Positions 25,801-38,351 of a stretch of 64,000 nucleotides of DNA are shown here, piece after piece (position 1 is the first letter of the stretch; every line of letters begins with the position of its first letter). Location: assembly GCA_000310025.1 (NCBI GenBank), contig FN649743.1, positions 4,154,807 through 4,218,806 on the forward strand. The letters are read 5' to 3'. The notes under the pieces are model-generated. The model was not told where the DNA came from. It saw only the letters and a list, made by a program, of their open reading frames with translations, and did not search any database. This DNA comes from Ectocarpus siliculosus. Taxonomy: Eukaryota; Sar; Phaeophyceae; Ectocarpales; Ectocarpaceae. The position numbers and the translations under genes were made by a program.

Positions 25801-28800
25801 TCTTTCCTACACCTTGTGGATGATATTCGACTTGTTGGGGTCTGGAAAAGGCTAAACACTGCGATATAATTGAGAGGGAAAATGTTAAATTCTCCACAGC
25901 ATGTGCTGGATGTTAAACAACTTCACCCCCGCAGCACGACTACATAGCACAACTAAACACGACCGGTCAGACACACAATTCATGCCGAACGTGTACACGC
26001 GTGGCTGCAGTCAGAAGCGTTGCTAGAGAAGACACGACATACGCGGTCAAGAGGAGGGTTTGCTAGAAGAAGGCAAAACACGCATCGAGAAGAGGGTTAT
26101 CTAGAGAAGAAAAAAAAGACACAACGCTCATCACCAGTTTATCCTGCACCCTTACCTGTGGATAAAGATGGACAAATTGTGAAATGTTTCCAAAACACGC
26201 ACAAACAAAGTAGGGGAATATTGGCAACGAGGGTGTCGGTAGAAAGTGAAGGGAGGACGACGAACGCGATCCGAAACGAACGCGCGTCCAAAGCAGTAGC
26301 AGCCATGGCAAACACGTGCAATTTTCTTCTGGTATTGCTGAGGTATCTGTCGTTAGGCCGAAAAGTAGCGTAGCCTCCCCCATGACGCCTCCTCACGGGG
26401 TCCCAGATCGTAGCCTCAAGAAGCATTTTGTGTTTTCAACCGCATTTATGCGTATTTTCATTGGTCAGGCGGTTAGCGCGGTCGATGCTAATAAGAACAA
26501 AAACACGAGCACAACACACCTGGTGAAGCTGCACATGGTCCGGACAGCGCTCCAGTCCCGCCTCGAAAAGCTTGCGAGCCCGCTCAGGCTCTCCCACCTT
26601 CTCCTCCATTACGGCGTACGCCTGACGGGATATATAAATGACGTACCGTTAGCGGTCAAGAGTCGTGAGTACCGCAGAGTCTTGTTTCCTCGGTTTCGGT
26701 AAGGTTGCCATACCGTTTGTGCGTGAGACGCAACATTTTGGTAAAATACTTTGGTGACGTTACCCACCTTGCGTACAATATTGACAGGAGGATTTCGTGT
26801 TTGGTCTGGGTTCGCGGCAACTTACCATCGCTCGATGTACACGTTTCGTCGCCTCACAAAAAGAGGACATGGGAAACAAACAACATCAGCCAGGACAACT
26901 GATTCACTACGCGCCGTCACCAACCCACCTGCCAAAGGGGGCCGTGAGTGGGGTTAGCCTTGAGCCCCCTCTCCCACAGAGACCGCGCCGCCTTGAAGTT
27001 GCCGGCGCGGGTCTCCATCAGCCCCCACGCCTGCCACGCGTGCGCATGACTAGGATCCGCCTTCGTCGACAAGCGTGAGCGAGCATCAGAGACAGCAGAA
27101 GCGCCACACGGGGTGTAGGACAAATGACAAATTACACGCGTCAGGCAAGGGGTGAAAACGAAGGCCCAAGTGTGCGAGCTGCGCCACACAGGGTAAGGAC
27201 AAACAAGAAACTACAGAAATCCGGGAAGGGTAAAAGACGGCCCGGGCACTTCCGACGAAACCCGAAACACCCTTCACGAGGCTCTAGAACATGTCCTTCA
27301 CAAGCGTTTTCCAGCAAGGAGCCGCCGCACTGAGACTTTCTAGTGGCCAGCCGGTTAGCGCCGTCGATGCTGCCATAATACACCAAATCGTGCACATTAC
27401 CTACCAGACGCACGGTGGGACGTATCTGTAGACCAATGACGTTCAGAACCACGCACGGCGGTGGGAAAGGGCGCAGCGACAGCATCCAACAGCAGCACCC
27501 AACCGCAACAAACAATGTCACCCACGACGCCAGCGACAAGGCCTTCTTTCACCTCTACTGATCTCCTGAAGTACTCGCGAGCGTTGTCGGGCTCGCCCAT
27601 TTTCGCAATGGCCAGGCCAGCGCCGAGCAGTAGCTGAGATCCGCTCGGGTACCTGCCAAAAGGGGTTCCACAAGACAGGCATACAGGCATGAGAAGAGAA
27701 GCGAACCAGCCGCAACTATCCCTGCAGAAAAATGTTGAATGAGGTAGTGATCGCTTGGCAGGTCGAAAGCAAGGGAGTCAGCCAGCCATTCACAAGCTTG
27801 CTTTTTTCTTGTCTAGCCGGGAGCTAAACATTCTCACGAACAGCCACACCATCCCGGGACTCCTATTGGTCAACAAACGCGCCGTTCACTCACCATAGAT
27901 GCCATCATCATGAATCACATGTTATGCGTCGAAGTTCGAATGCTCGTTTTTCAAATCTTTAAACGGCCATGCAAAAAATACGTTTCCCCTGCTGAGCCTC
28001 GGGCGTATGGACAAAAACTTGAGAAAAAAAGAACGAGGTCGATAGTATCCAATTCAGCAGCCTCAGGACGTTTCTTTGGTGAGCGTCACTCCTGCTGTGT
28101 ACTAGAGTTTGAAGGCAGGTTTCTTACGCGTCGCATGCATATGAATTAATAAGTCGCTCTTGTCTTCAATGCTAATCTCAACGGCGGGATCAGTTTCGCC
28201 CTCTCGTCATCGCCTCCTTCGAATTTCCCAACGGCGGACCAGTTTCGTCCTATTGTAGTCGCCGCCTCCTATCTCGCCGAATGTGCCCATACCTCTCGAT
28301 CCCCGCCAAGAACACCGCCCTCGCTTCCCCTAGCCTATCCGCCGCAAGCTCTAGCGACCCCAGGGAGTGGCACAGGAAGCTCACATCCTCCGACGACTCC
28401 CTGATTCCTCTGGCAAAAATCTGTTAAAAGGGTTGGGGGGGGGCATCGTGTTTGTTGGTGGTGCATACGGGGTCCTGTGTGATGACCGCTGTGCACGTGC
28501 GTCCTTCCAGATGTTCATTGCCAGCAGCACTCGCAGGGCCATTCTCTTCTCACGTTAACATTCCAAATGCATGCAATCGGGGAAGTTGGGTCAGGGTTAG
28601 CGAATAGGGTCTGTGAATGCCGTCCCTCTTCTATTTCGTAAAAAAAAAACTCAATTTCTCGCAAAAAGGCGGCCCTCATTTTTCGTGACCATTTTCGTGC
28701 TCGCCAAGCGTAGTAGCCATCGAAGACGCCAAGCGCATGATTTCCAACAGATCTTCCAACAGGTTCCCGATTGCTCAAGCAGCGTACAAGTGGTCGCAAA

Positions 28801-31800
28801 GTGCTCAACAGTAAACAGCAGCCCCGCAAAACCACACCGGGGCTCAACGACTGACGAGTGAGGTAGCTGGTCGCAAGCGGGGCACGCACGACCGCCTATC
28901 GTGCCGTACTGTTGCTCGGTCCTGGAAGATGGAACAAATTCCACACCAAAAATCCTTACTGTCCACGGTTAACCAAAACCGTAGGTCCTGGAAGACGGAA
29001 CAAATTCCACGCAGAACCCTTACTTTCCGTGGTTAAACAAACACCGTAGGTTCGGAAGATGACACTATTTAACTCCGCCGCCAAACCCTTACTTTCCATG
29101 GTTAACCAACGCCGTAGGTCCTGGAAGATGCTATAATACAAACTCCACGTAACCCCCCCTAGCCGCGTGGTGGTAATTAACACCGTAGATCCTGTTCTCG
29201 TTGGATTCACCTGCCTAGCCGCGTCATGGGATAAACAACACCATAGGCCCTGTACTACGTTCAACTCACTTTCCTAGCCGCGTCTCTGTTGCCCTCCGAC
29301 GCCTCAAGCTTCCCGAAGCCCTGCCAAACGTGGACCGCCCCGCTGCAGCGAGCCGCGATGCCCCGCTTGTAGACGTTGCGCGCGTGCTCAACGTTGCCCA
29401 GCTTGGCCTCCATGGAGCTGGAAATCCCGAACAAAAACATTCAGCCACCCAACGGCAAGCGAAAAAAAAAAAAAAACGGAAACATGCATATGGTGGGGGC
29501 CCGACGCAATGGAAACCACAGCAAGGAGATCGATCACGGAGGGGTGGGACAGCGCTGACCCCGCGCGTAGACAAGAACTGCTCTCGGTCGTCATGGAGCC
29601 CTATGCTTTTGGAATGCCTTCCCCTCCCCCCCGAAAAAAGAACAAACGATGCCCACTTCGCTTGCAAGGTACAAGGTAGGGGTTTTCAGTCTTACAGGCG
29701 TCGTTCGACAAACGCCGTTCGTTCCACTTCCATCTCTCACCCGTAGGCATTGTAGAGCGGTCCGTGCGTCGGGTCCGCCAAGATCCCCAGCTCGAAAAGC
29801 CTCCTTGCTTCTTCGTACGACGGCGGCCCCTCCTCCTCCTCGGTCCGGGAGACCCCCCCCTCGCCCGCGGCACCGCCGTCGTTCTCGTCCGCAGTCCCCC
29901 CTGAGCCTCCCGCGACAGCATCAGAGGCCTCTCCGAGGATAGTGCCGTCATCGCTGGCGTCGCCGACGTACTCGACGACGGGATCGCCGGCCACCACGCC
30001 GTATTTTGGTCCGGCGGCGGTCTGGTTAGACAGACAAGGACAAGAGAGACGTTGGGGGTTAAAGTGAAGGGAGTAATGCGCAAGAATTTGGTTCACTCCC
30101 AACCGTGGGAGGGCGGCGACAAATGCATACTGGTTAGACAACTAGATAGACAAGACACATGCTAAAGATGAGGCGCAATAACTTGAATTCCCCCCAACCA
30201 TGGGGCCGTTACAACGGCAGCAGTGCCAGTGGCACAACGGCGATCACAAAAACAGGCTGGGAGCGCCCCTGAGGACCTCATACAAAGCCGACACACGTTC
30301 ATCAGAGCTCTTCTGCAAGCTTGTTTTACCGACGCTCCTGCTGCTGCTGCTGCTGCTGTTGCTGCTGCCTTCTGCCCCGCAGAACAACCACCGTCAGCCA
30401 GACCACCTACGCAAAGAAAGCAAAGCAAGAACGAAAAAAAAAAACTAGGACTCTACCCAAACATAGCCGATTATATACTTCATCCAGCACGTTTGCTTAC
30501 ATAGAAAAACGTGCGTAAGCTATTGGACCACCACCCAAAACACAACTCCCCGCACCTTCTTGCTCGAGGCATTTCTCTCGGCCCGCTCAGCCAGCTTGGC
30601 CACTACCAGCGCCCAGGCCACATAGGCGGGGGCGGCAGGACTGAGCGCGATGCTCCGCCGGTAGCACTCGATCGCCTCCTCGTACCGCCCCAGCTTGCCA
30701 TGCACCTGCACATGGGGGAGCGTGCGCGCGCGTTTGCGTTTGCACCCACGGTGCAAAGATTTGATGCACAACTTGAAGTAGAATCGATCGGCATAAAAAT
30801 TACGCGCAACAAAGCTTTGTTGCGAAAAAGTGAGCTGAGGAAGGCCTACGCAGCATGCAACGGGATATGCGTGCGCGTGTGTGTGTTTGTGTGTTACGTC
30901 GCATGTACTGTTGTGGGCGCCAGTCTACATCTGTCGGGGATATATTCGACGTATGCATACTGTAGCAGTCCGGGGTATGGTGCACACGAGGAACGCAACG
31001 TAAGGACGATGTTTCATTGCCGCGCATCCCCAGTTGATACTTCGCACAGCGCGCAGAGGGAGTGGAGGATTCCAGAATATCTCTCGTTGATTTCTATTGA
31101 CTTGCGGACCCCTCGGGGCTAGTTTATTTGAGTGTACCTTTTTAGGGTAAGTTAACCTGTGACCACGGGAATCGACCGCGTCGAGTGTTGGATCAGCACG
31201 GACATACGAAGGTACTGGGTAGAGAGAGATCGGAACGGTTTTTAATGTGAAGACAACATCAACAACAACAACAACAATCCCCCCTGCGGCGATTGTCTTC
31301 GATCTCTACATGCGGGACATTCTTCGGTATCGGAATTGTCAGGGAAATATGGAGAAAAGACTCCTAGATTGCCTTGTCTGCCACAAAAACGAGCCGCGGG
31401 TGTGTGTGCGTGTGTCGACACGAGGGCGTGGGTGTACTCAATAATATACCGCCCCAGGGAGTCCCCCGCAGCAATTGGTGGCATTACCACCCACAGCGAC
31501 GAATTGAAACAACGATGCTACCCACCGCTTGAACAAAACACGAGAAACTGTGTCCTCATCATGAGGTGAAAACGTGCCGAACATCATCACAAAACACCAC
31601 GAACAACACCCCAGCAACTGCAACAGCAACAAAAATGGGACTAGTCTTCTCACCGTGCCCATCGTCTGGAGAAGGAACTTATCCCACGGGAACCGAGCCG
31701 TGGCAGCCTCTGCGATCTTCAACGCCGTCTCGAGGTTGCCCTGACAACGGGGGCCGACAATTATTGTTTCAGGGGGGGGGGGGGTCTTGCGATCGGAATC

Positions 31801-34800
31801 AAACGGTTTGATCCTGGATTTCTTCGATTCTATATAATACGAAGTATGAACTAATATGAATTTTCAATATGCAGTGCTTACCAAAACAACAGTCTCCGCA
31901 ACGGATAGCAGCAGTAAATCACGAAAACACGGCAAACAGCCACAGCAACGACACGACAACAAAACAAGAACGCAACCAAACCTCGACGAAGAAAACACAA
32001 ACCACCAACCCACCCGACGAGTACTGGACAAATACCAACACAACCGCACCAAAATACGCGAACTAACCTCTTTAATCTCGAGGGTGGCCCACATGCTGAA
32101 CAGCGTCCCGTCTTCCTGCGGAAGGTTAGCCGCCTCGCTGAGAAAAATCCTCGCATCCCGCATGTTCCCCCTGCGCATCTCGAACCGGGCACGTCCGACT
32201 CGCGCCTGGGACACAACATGTCCATGAGGGGGGGGGAGGCGGGGCGAACTCATGTTTCGCATGACTCAGCTACTAGACCATCGACCATGCGGGGAGTACT
32301 CTCGCGTGCTAAATTGGTTAGATGATCACGAGGCAGACACGACACGCGAGCATCGCCAACGGAGGCATGCCACGAGCCGGAAGGAGGAGGTACTCCTAGC
32401 GGGGGTACAACAATCAAGAGATGCGCAGACGAGGAAAAGCCAACAGCCTTCTTGTACTCATCAACAGGGGTCCGTCTGGCTATCACCCCCACGCGGCCAC
32501 CTCCCTTCGGCGCAAGTCGTTTTCTTCTCGACTCTCGACAGGGGGACAAGGGAAAACAAAAAAACACGCTCCTCTCGCCGGCGATGTCATCGATTCGGCC
32601 CGAGCAGTAAACAATGAGAGCTGTGTCACCTGCGGGAGATGGGTTGGCCCCTCCATGCATACAGTAGACACAGCAGCGATAAGGATGACCCGATGTGCAG
32701 GGTATCCATCGCATGGCTATTACCAGAATCTGTACACCTCCGCATAATGCTGCGTTTCTATGCATAGTTCCAGTCACAATCGAATATCATTGGTCAGCCG
32801 GCTAGCGTGGTCAACGCCATGCACACTCGAAAAACACGCAGGCTCAAATCTTCAGGGTCAGCACAGAAAATGCCGGGCGGAACGGCTTCTTTCGTCACCG
32901 TCCAAGACACACGGTACACAAAAAGTGCGCACACAAGGCGGACTCGCACGCACCCTTGCGTTGTCAGGCTCATTTTCCATGGCTTTCGCCATCAGCTCCA
33001 ACGATCGCTTCTCATTTCCCCTCTGCAGCAGCATGATGATGTTTGCACCAAGTAAGTGCACGCAGAGCAAAAAAAAAAAAAAAAACACGCGTGACAAAAA
33101 AAAAAAAAACGTCGAATGAGAGAGAACGGAGATTAGAACATCAAGCTTGGTTTCGGGGGGCAAAATGAGGCTTGCGTTGTAGGTGAGATGGGGAGATTCG
33201 TACGCTAGGCAAGGTGAAGGTCTTAATAAATTCAGAAGGGCGATGAATAAATGCAGAGGTGGGAACACTCGTTTTGATGACACATGCGGAAGGTCCAGGC
33301 GTTTCAACCCCAACAAACTAAAACCAATACACACTTAACTACCAACACTGTAATGACTAAGAAAAATATACAACAAAAAACCCCAACCTTTCTCTTGGAA
33401 AGCTTGACAATATCAGAGAGATCCCCCTCCACGTGAAAAGGGGTTCCTTCCTCCCTTGCCCCACCCACCAAACAAGGCGCGAAAGCAAACAAAAATCCCC
33501 AACTTTACACAATCACAAAAATTCATGCCCTATTCCAAGTTGAACACCCTTACAATATTGCAGCAGGACGCAGCGCACCCTCCATACGACTCGCCGAATA
33601 CCTCACGGCGGGTCGCGCTTGGTAAGGCGAGAGCCTGGTCGGGCGAGAGCCCGGCGTGCTCCGTTTCGGGTTTGTAGGGATGCGAGGTCAATGATCTGAC
33701 GACTACGGCATGCACGACTATGAGCACCCCCCCCCCTCCCCCCCCCTCTTCCAAGTTCGCTCATGAAGCTCTCCGCTACCGTCCAACACTGGAAAACAAA
33801 AGCTATCCTTTAACAACACTGGACCACAAAAATGGAACTCATCGTTGAACGTTACCGGATCACAAAAAAAAAAAAAAAACTCACACTCTCTTCGAAGTTC
33901 GCCCATGCCATCAGCAGCGCCGTCACACCCTGGTCGGCATCCTCGGCCTCCTCCGCCGAGCGTTTCTTGGGCCGGTCGCCGGCAGCAGCCCACGCGGCGC
34001 TCGGGTCGGGCGAGCCCCCGCCGCCGCTACGCTTGGAGCGCGCGGACGCCGCCTTCTCCAGGCGGTCCATGGCCTTCTGCAGCAGCCCCCGCCCTTCCTC
34101 CACTTGGCCGTGCGTGGCCAGTAGCTCCGCGAGGGCTTGGGAAATCGCCACGCTTTGGCGGGAGCCCTGTGTTGTGTTGAGTCGGGAAGGGAGGGGGGGG
34201 GGTGAATATTCATGCGTGTGCAGCATGCAAACAAGCATAGATCTTGGTGGGTACAAAATGCGGCGAGGGGTGCCTCGTTATGTCATGCGTGTGAGTACGA
34301 CGAAAAGGACGTGGGGGAGGAGTACCGCATGCGCCCTGTGGTACAGTCTAGCCAGGGACAGGCAGACGACCTTAAAACGCGACTCAGAGCAACTAACTCG
34401 CGTTACGCTTCTTGGAATACATTTGTATCGGTGAAACCACCGAGCAAACGCAGAGCGGCAAGGCATCGCAGCAGCGGCAGCAGCGAAGAAAAAAACACAA
34501 CCAACCACAAAGCCACAAAGACAACGACAACAGTCCAAAGACAAGAGCGCCAGCACCAGCATCAGCAACGAAAGCAACCGAAGATATTCGCATCAGCGGC
34601 GGCAACCAGCAGCACCCTCTCCACCTCGAGGATCTCTCTAGCCCGATCGTTGTCCCCGTCCCGCTGCTCCATCAGAGCCCACGCGTGACACACGAACGGA
34701 TTACCGGGGTCCGCTTCAAGACCGTTTGAGAAGCTTATTCGCGCCTTGGCGCAGTCTCCAAACTGCGCCGAAGCATCGGGTGGATTGAGGAACGCGGGGT

Positions 34801-37708
34801 TGGGTTAGGTCGCGCTGGTGGACAGGAGGATAAACGCACGCGCGATTGATTTCCAAGCTGGTTCAAAACACACGGCCCTTCGTGAAAAATGCACAGGAGG
34901 CCACAGACCGGAAGTATTTCCACGAGCAACGCATCTTCAAACAACCAGAATCACCGGGCTTCGAAGAAGAACAGGGAGCATGGCTGCTGTGCGAAGCTGA
35001 ATTCTCAAGAGTCCAAAAAGGAGAAAGGGTTCCCCACGACATGACACAGATCGTTGATGGGGCGAGGAAGCACCAAGAAAATTCCCGGAAAATTCTATCC
35101 CTCACCTTAGCTTGCAGCATACCCCAAGATTGCCACAGGTGGGCATTTCCCGGACATTCCACTACCGCCTGCCGATCGAGATAAAGAGAGAGAGGGAGAG
35201 TGCGAGAGAGATTGAGTGGAAGGCCTTGAGACACGTATCCCAGAAACGAAAGAAAACAGGGAGACGCTCAATACCTTACTGCTGCCGACCTACTCTGCAA
35301 CGACCTAAAATAAATACCAAGCGCACCGCCACTAAAAAGGGTAATATTTCAAGCCCTTTTCCCCCGCCGTAAAGAAACGACCGCGTGGCTACGTCGAGCG
35401 ATCGTTTCTCTTTCGTTTGATCCCACCACGAAATTGGCAGCAGCAGGAAAACACGACCAAGATGGGAGCAACAAATGGCACACTAACGGCAAGACAAAAC
35501 ACCAGAGGCAACCTATTTACGCTACCAACGCCATCAACGAACGCACCCTCTTGAAAACATCGGAGGCAGCGTTGACGTCCCCCATCGCCTCCCGAGTGCG
35601 CGCCAACAGCAGCCATGAGTGTCCGTCTTGAGGGTCCACGGTGAGAGCCTTTTCCGGGGGGGGGGGGGCAATGAGGAATCATGCTTATCTTAAATGGAGG
35701 GGGGCAACTGACCAAAGGGGTGCTTTACCACAACACACGGAGGACGGGGGACGGAAGGGGAATTTGAGCAACACCCTCCCTGCAATACCCCTATAGCCAC
35801 GCCCCTCCCTTGTTTCTACGACCACAACTTCCAACACACAGGCTGAGCGAACGCTGAGCACAATTTCTCCCGCATCAGCACGCCATTCATTCCCGGGGGT
35901 GTTCTCCCTTCTATCTGAACCTCCGATCCAGAGCTGCACAGCTATAGCTATAAGAATGGAATCCCGAAAATAAGGTCAGAATATTAACAAAGTTTGGCCA
36001 TAATCATCATCCCCTTTGGGATATTACCGTGTGAGCTACGTGTTCCCTAGTGTTTCATCACGACCAACACGACCATACGGTGGGGGCCCCTCAGCAGTGC
36101 CGGTTGGATATTGCCAATGCCAGTGTTTTCGGCGGGAACAGACGGTATAACCGAGTCATCCTGCACTCTTTGAATACAGAGCCGGTGGCTCTGATTAGTG
36201 CCGGTATGCTGGTTTGGTCGACACTGAAGGCCTCACACCGTGCCGCACTCGAGCGAACGCACCTCTTCGAGAATGGCCGCTGCGGTCTCCGAAGCCGAGG
36301 GCGATGATGACCGCAAAATCTTGCGGGCTCGCGCGTACAGCCCCTGCCAGAAAGCAAACACCCCGCGAGCGAGCAAGCAGGAGAGAGGTAAACACGATGT
36401 GACATGCGTCACACAAAGACAGGGGAAGCCTCGATACTTGACGGGTGCTGCCCTTGCGGAACGCTCGGGCTGAAGAAGGAGTCGATCCTATGTAACAGAC
36501 AAGTGTGAGCGCGTGTGTGTCATTTTTACTAGCATCGACCGAGCTAACCGGCTGACCAATGAAAAGACGCCAGTCTCAGGGCGGCGGAAACACAAAATGC
36601 TTCCATAGGCCACGATCTGGGATCTTGTAAACGAGAGTCATGGGCGAGTCTGCGCTACTCCCCGGACTTAAGACAAATACCGTAGCAACAACAGAGGAGA
36701 GAATTGCACGTGTTTGTGTGTGTCTGAATCTCGAAACGGCAACAAGCACACAGAACGCTATAAGTGGCTATGCGTTAATCGTAAGGGGCGGCGATGTTCA
36801 AGTCTGGGCTCAGAACTTGGCAGACACCTGGGTCCCCGCCGGGTAAAACAGAGGGTGGGGGTCTGTGTGGTCCGGGATTAGGACGTCGAGAACGAGAGGC
36901 ACACGAGAGAGATAGTGGCTCGTTGTAGACCTGCATCTTCCACCAACACAACCAAAGAACAACCTCTTTCTGCGGGCGTCTCTTCCAGTTCTTTTACTCT
37001 CGAGTCAAGTGATGATCGTTTCCGGTCCATCTCGTCTCCGCCTCTGCCTCTATCCACCTTGTTTGCATGTTCATGTCTGTCTCCTTCCATCACCCCCCCG
37101 CCTTCCGCCTTTCTCGTGCCTGACCACTCTCACCCCCACATCGTTCTTTCCCACCCAAAAAACAAACGCTCTTCGCCCCATCCTGATCGCTCTCTTAATC
37201 TCTCGTACTTCTCGTCCTCAACACCTTATGAAAAAGCGGAACACGCCCCGCTCCCTCCGCCATTCTTTCTGGCCCCGCACCGCTTCCATTTCCTCTCTCA
37301 CCTTAACCTTAATCCTTCTGGCTCGCGAACCGCCCATTTCTGCCGGTCGAAGAACCCCGAGGCTTTTCGTGCCTCCGGCGGCCACGACGCTTTTGACTCC
37401 GTTTACCGTCCGCGGCGCCACCACCGCTTTCACAGTACCCGACGCGGCCCCAACGGCACTAGCAGCGCCGTTCGTGCTTGCAGAGCCGAAAGTACCGGTA
37501 GCGGCACCGTTAGTACCAGAAGCGCCGCTAGCACTAGCACCGTTGGTAGGGGTAGGCAAGGTCACCGGGGTAGAAGGTGGTGGTGTTGTCGCTTTCATCG
37601 CCGTTGCTGCGGTTGGCTCTGCTGGTGTCGCCAACGGGGGGGCGGGAAGCCCAGCGCTCATCCCCGCGCGAGACGCCGGCTGCGGCGGCTGCTGCTGGTC
37701 ATCGGAGA

Positions 37709-37746
<38 letters not shown>

Positions 37747-38351
37747 TCTGGGGACGACGACATCGGCGTCGGTAGCGCCACGGACGTCGATTCAGAGGAC
37801 GACGGTAGCGGGGAGACAGCGGCAACCGCCACTCTACCTCTCCGCCGCAGCACCGCCTTCGTCTTCATCGCTCGCCGTCTTTCGCCGCTCTCGGCAACAA
37901 GACCACCCCTTCCCGAGGCACTCACAAACCCGATTCCCGCACCACGCGCCACAAAGCACTCACCGCTGCCGCGGTTCCCCACTGCCCTACGCTTGGTGAT
38001 TTGATTGGCGGCGTGTTCGGCCCTTCCCCCTCCCTGGTGATGAAATCCAGCGGTGGACGAAGGCACGCGCGTCGGCGTGCCGGCGGAGGGCATCGCGGGG
38101 GAGCGGCGGCTCGCTACGGCGAAGTCGCCCATGGCCAGGAGGCTAAGGCCCACGCGAACAACACCGAGCTTAGCGCCACCACCACCGCCGCCGCTGGTGT
38201 TGCCACATGCCGCGGCCAAGGGTGGAGAATCATTGGCGCGATGTCCGCGCCCTTCGTTGCACCGAGCGGAAGAGCTCCTGCGGGCAACAGGGTTATCTCT
38301 AGCTGGTGCTGGTGCTGCTGCCGCTGTTGAGCCGTCTGCTGACGATGCCAT
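22835..38351 (-). CDS. HAT/TPR-repeat protein, Mbb1/HCF107-like (21 exons)
   Basis: Predicted solenoid RNA-binding protein of about 1217 residues. Exons in transcript order: 38351-37302, 36343-36263, 35648-35547, 35168-35106, 34762-34625, 34166-33885, 33450-33388, 33022-32954, 32205-32068, 31740-31654, 30705-30556, 30021-29741, 29417-29270, 28420-28293, 27652-27553, 27060-26929, 26621-26520, 25613-25461, 24698-24519, 23698-23585, 22927-22835 (stop TAG). All join in frame; 18 of 20 introns are phase 0. Residues 1-350 are low complexity with a polyQ run. The rest is repeats of W-x-x-W-x-x-x-E-x-x-x-G-x-x-x-x-A-R, for example AWQAWGLMETRAG then KAARSLWERGLKANPTHGPL, and AYAVMEEKVGEPERARKLFE. An acidic, Gly-rich linker lies in exon 12, a basic RPKKRSAEEAEDAD stretch in exon 6, and the C terminus is DFDFDW. 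In the known family, Mbb1/HCF107 proteins stabilise plastid psbB/psbH transcripts; no N-terminal signal peptide is obvious, so plastid targeting is unproven. PRP6-like or another HAT protein is the alternative. Exon 7 and the exon 5 donor (34625 or 9-12 bases on) are least certain. Confidence 0.8.
23440..23555 (-). repeat. Dispersed repeat, family D (partial, inverted)
   Basis: Reverse complement of 33585-33680: shared CCTCCAT.CGACTCGCC, TACCTCACGGCG, CGCGCTTGGT and CCCGGCGTGCTCC. Lies in the last-but-one HAT-gene intron region. Confidence 0.65.
24700..24865. repeat. G-rich minisatellite abutting a 3' splice site
   Basis: Irregular repeats of GGGATGGGACAGGAC on the plus strand. On the transcribed minus strand this is a C/T-rich CCCATCCCGTCC array ending at the CTCACTAG acceptor of HAT exon 19 (24698). 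Confidence 0.85.
26313..26490 (-). repeat. Dispersed ~180-bp repeat, family C
   Basis: Reverse-orientation copy of the element at 36532-36713 and 47733-47910. Shared blocks are GCATCGACCG, AACCGGCTGACCAATGAAAA, GTAGCAACA and TGCACG. It lies in a HAT-gene intron. Short 5'-end fragments of the same family occur at 27341-27373 and 32788-32822 in other introns. Confidence 0.7.
28902..29285 (-). repeat. Intronic array of about six units derived from an exon 3' end
   Basis: Downstream of HAT exon 13 (ends 29270), units of about 55-70 bases repeat GCGGCTAGG or GGAAAG at the start, then CATCTTCCAGGACC, CTACGGTGTT and GGTTAACC. The first is the real exon end (GCGGCTAGGAAA|GTGAGT). Later units carry CAG|GTGAAT, GAAA|GTAAGG (twice) and GACA|GTAAGG at the corresponding place. 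Confidence 0.75.
31010..31275 (+). repeat. Dispersed repeat, family E
   Basis: About 260 bases ending in an ACAACA-type simple repeat. The inverted copy is at 60596-60845. Shared blocks include GACCCCTCGGGGC/GCCCCGAGGGGTCC, TAAGTTAACCTGTGACCACG and GGGTAGAGAGAGATCGGAAC. The copy lies in a HAT-gene intron. Confidence 0.75.
33585..33770 (+). repeat. Dispersed repeat, family D, with tRNA-like 3' part
   Basis: 5' part matches 23440-23555 inverted. The 3' part (GGGATGCGAGGTCA through GGCATGCACGACTATGAG) matches 40755-40810. Lies in a HAT-gene intron. Confidence 0.65.
36532..36713 (+). repeat. Dispersed ~180-bp repeat, family C
   Basis: Plus-orientation copy in the first intron of the HAT gene. 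It starts GCATCGACCGAGC and ends near ATTGCACGTG. Non-coding. Confidence 0.7.
37711..37742 (-). repeat. CTG/CAG repeat encoding polyglutamine
   Basis: In exon 1 of the HAT-repeat gene (minus strand) about ten CAG codons in a row give a Q tract, followed by further Q-rich sequence. Confidence 0.9.
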
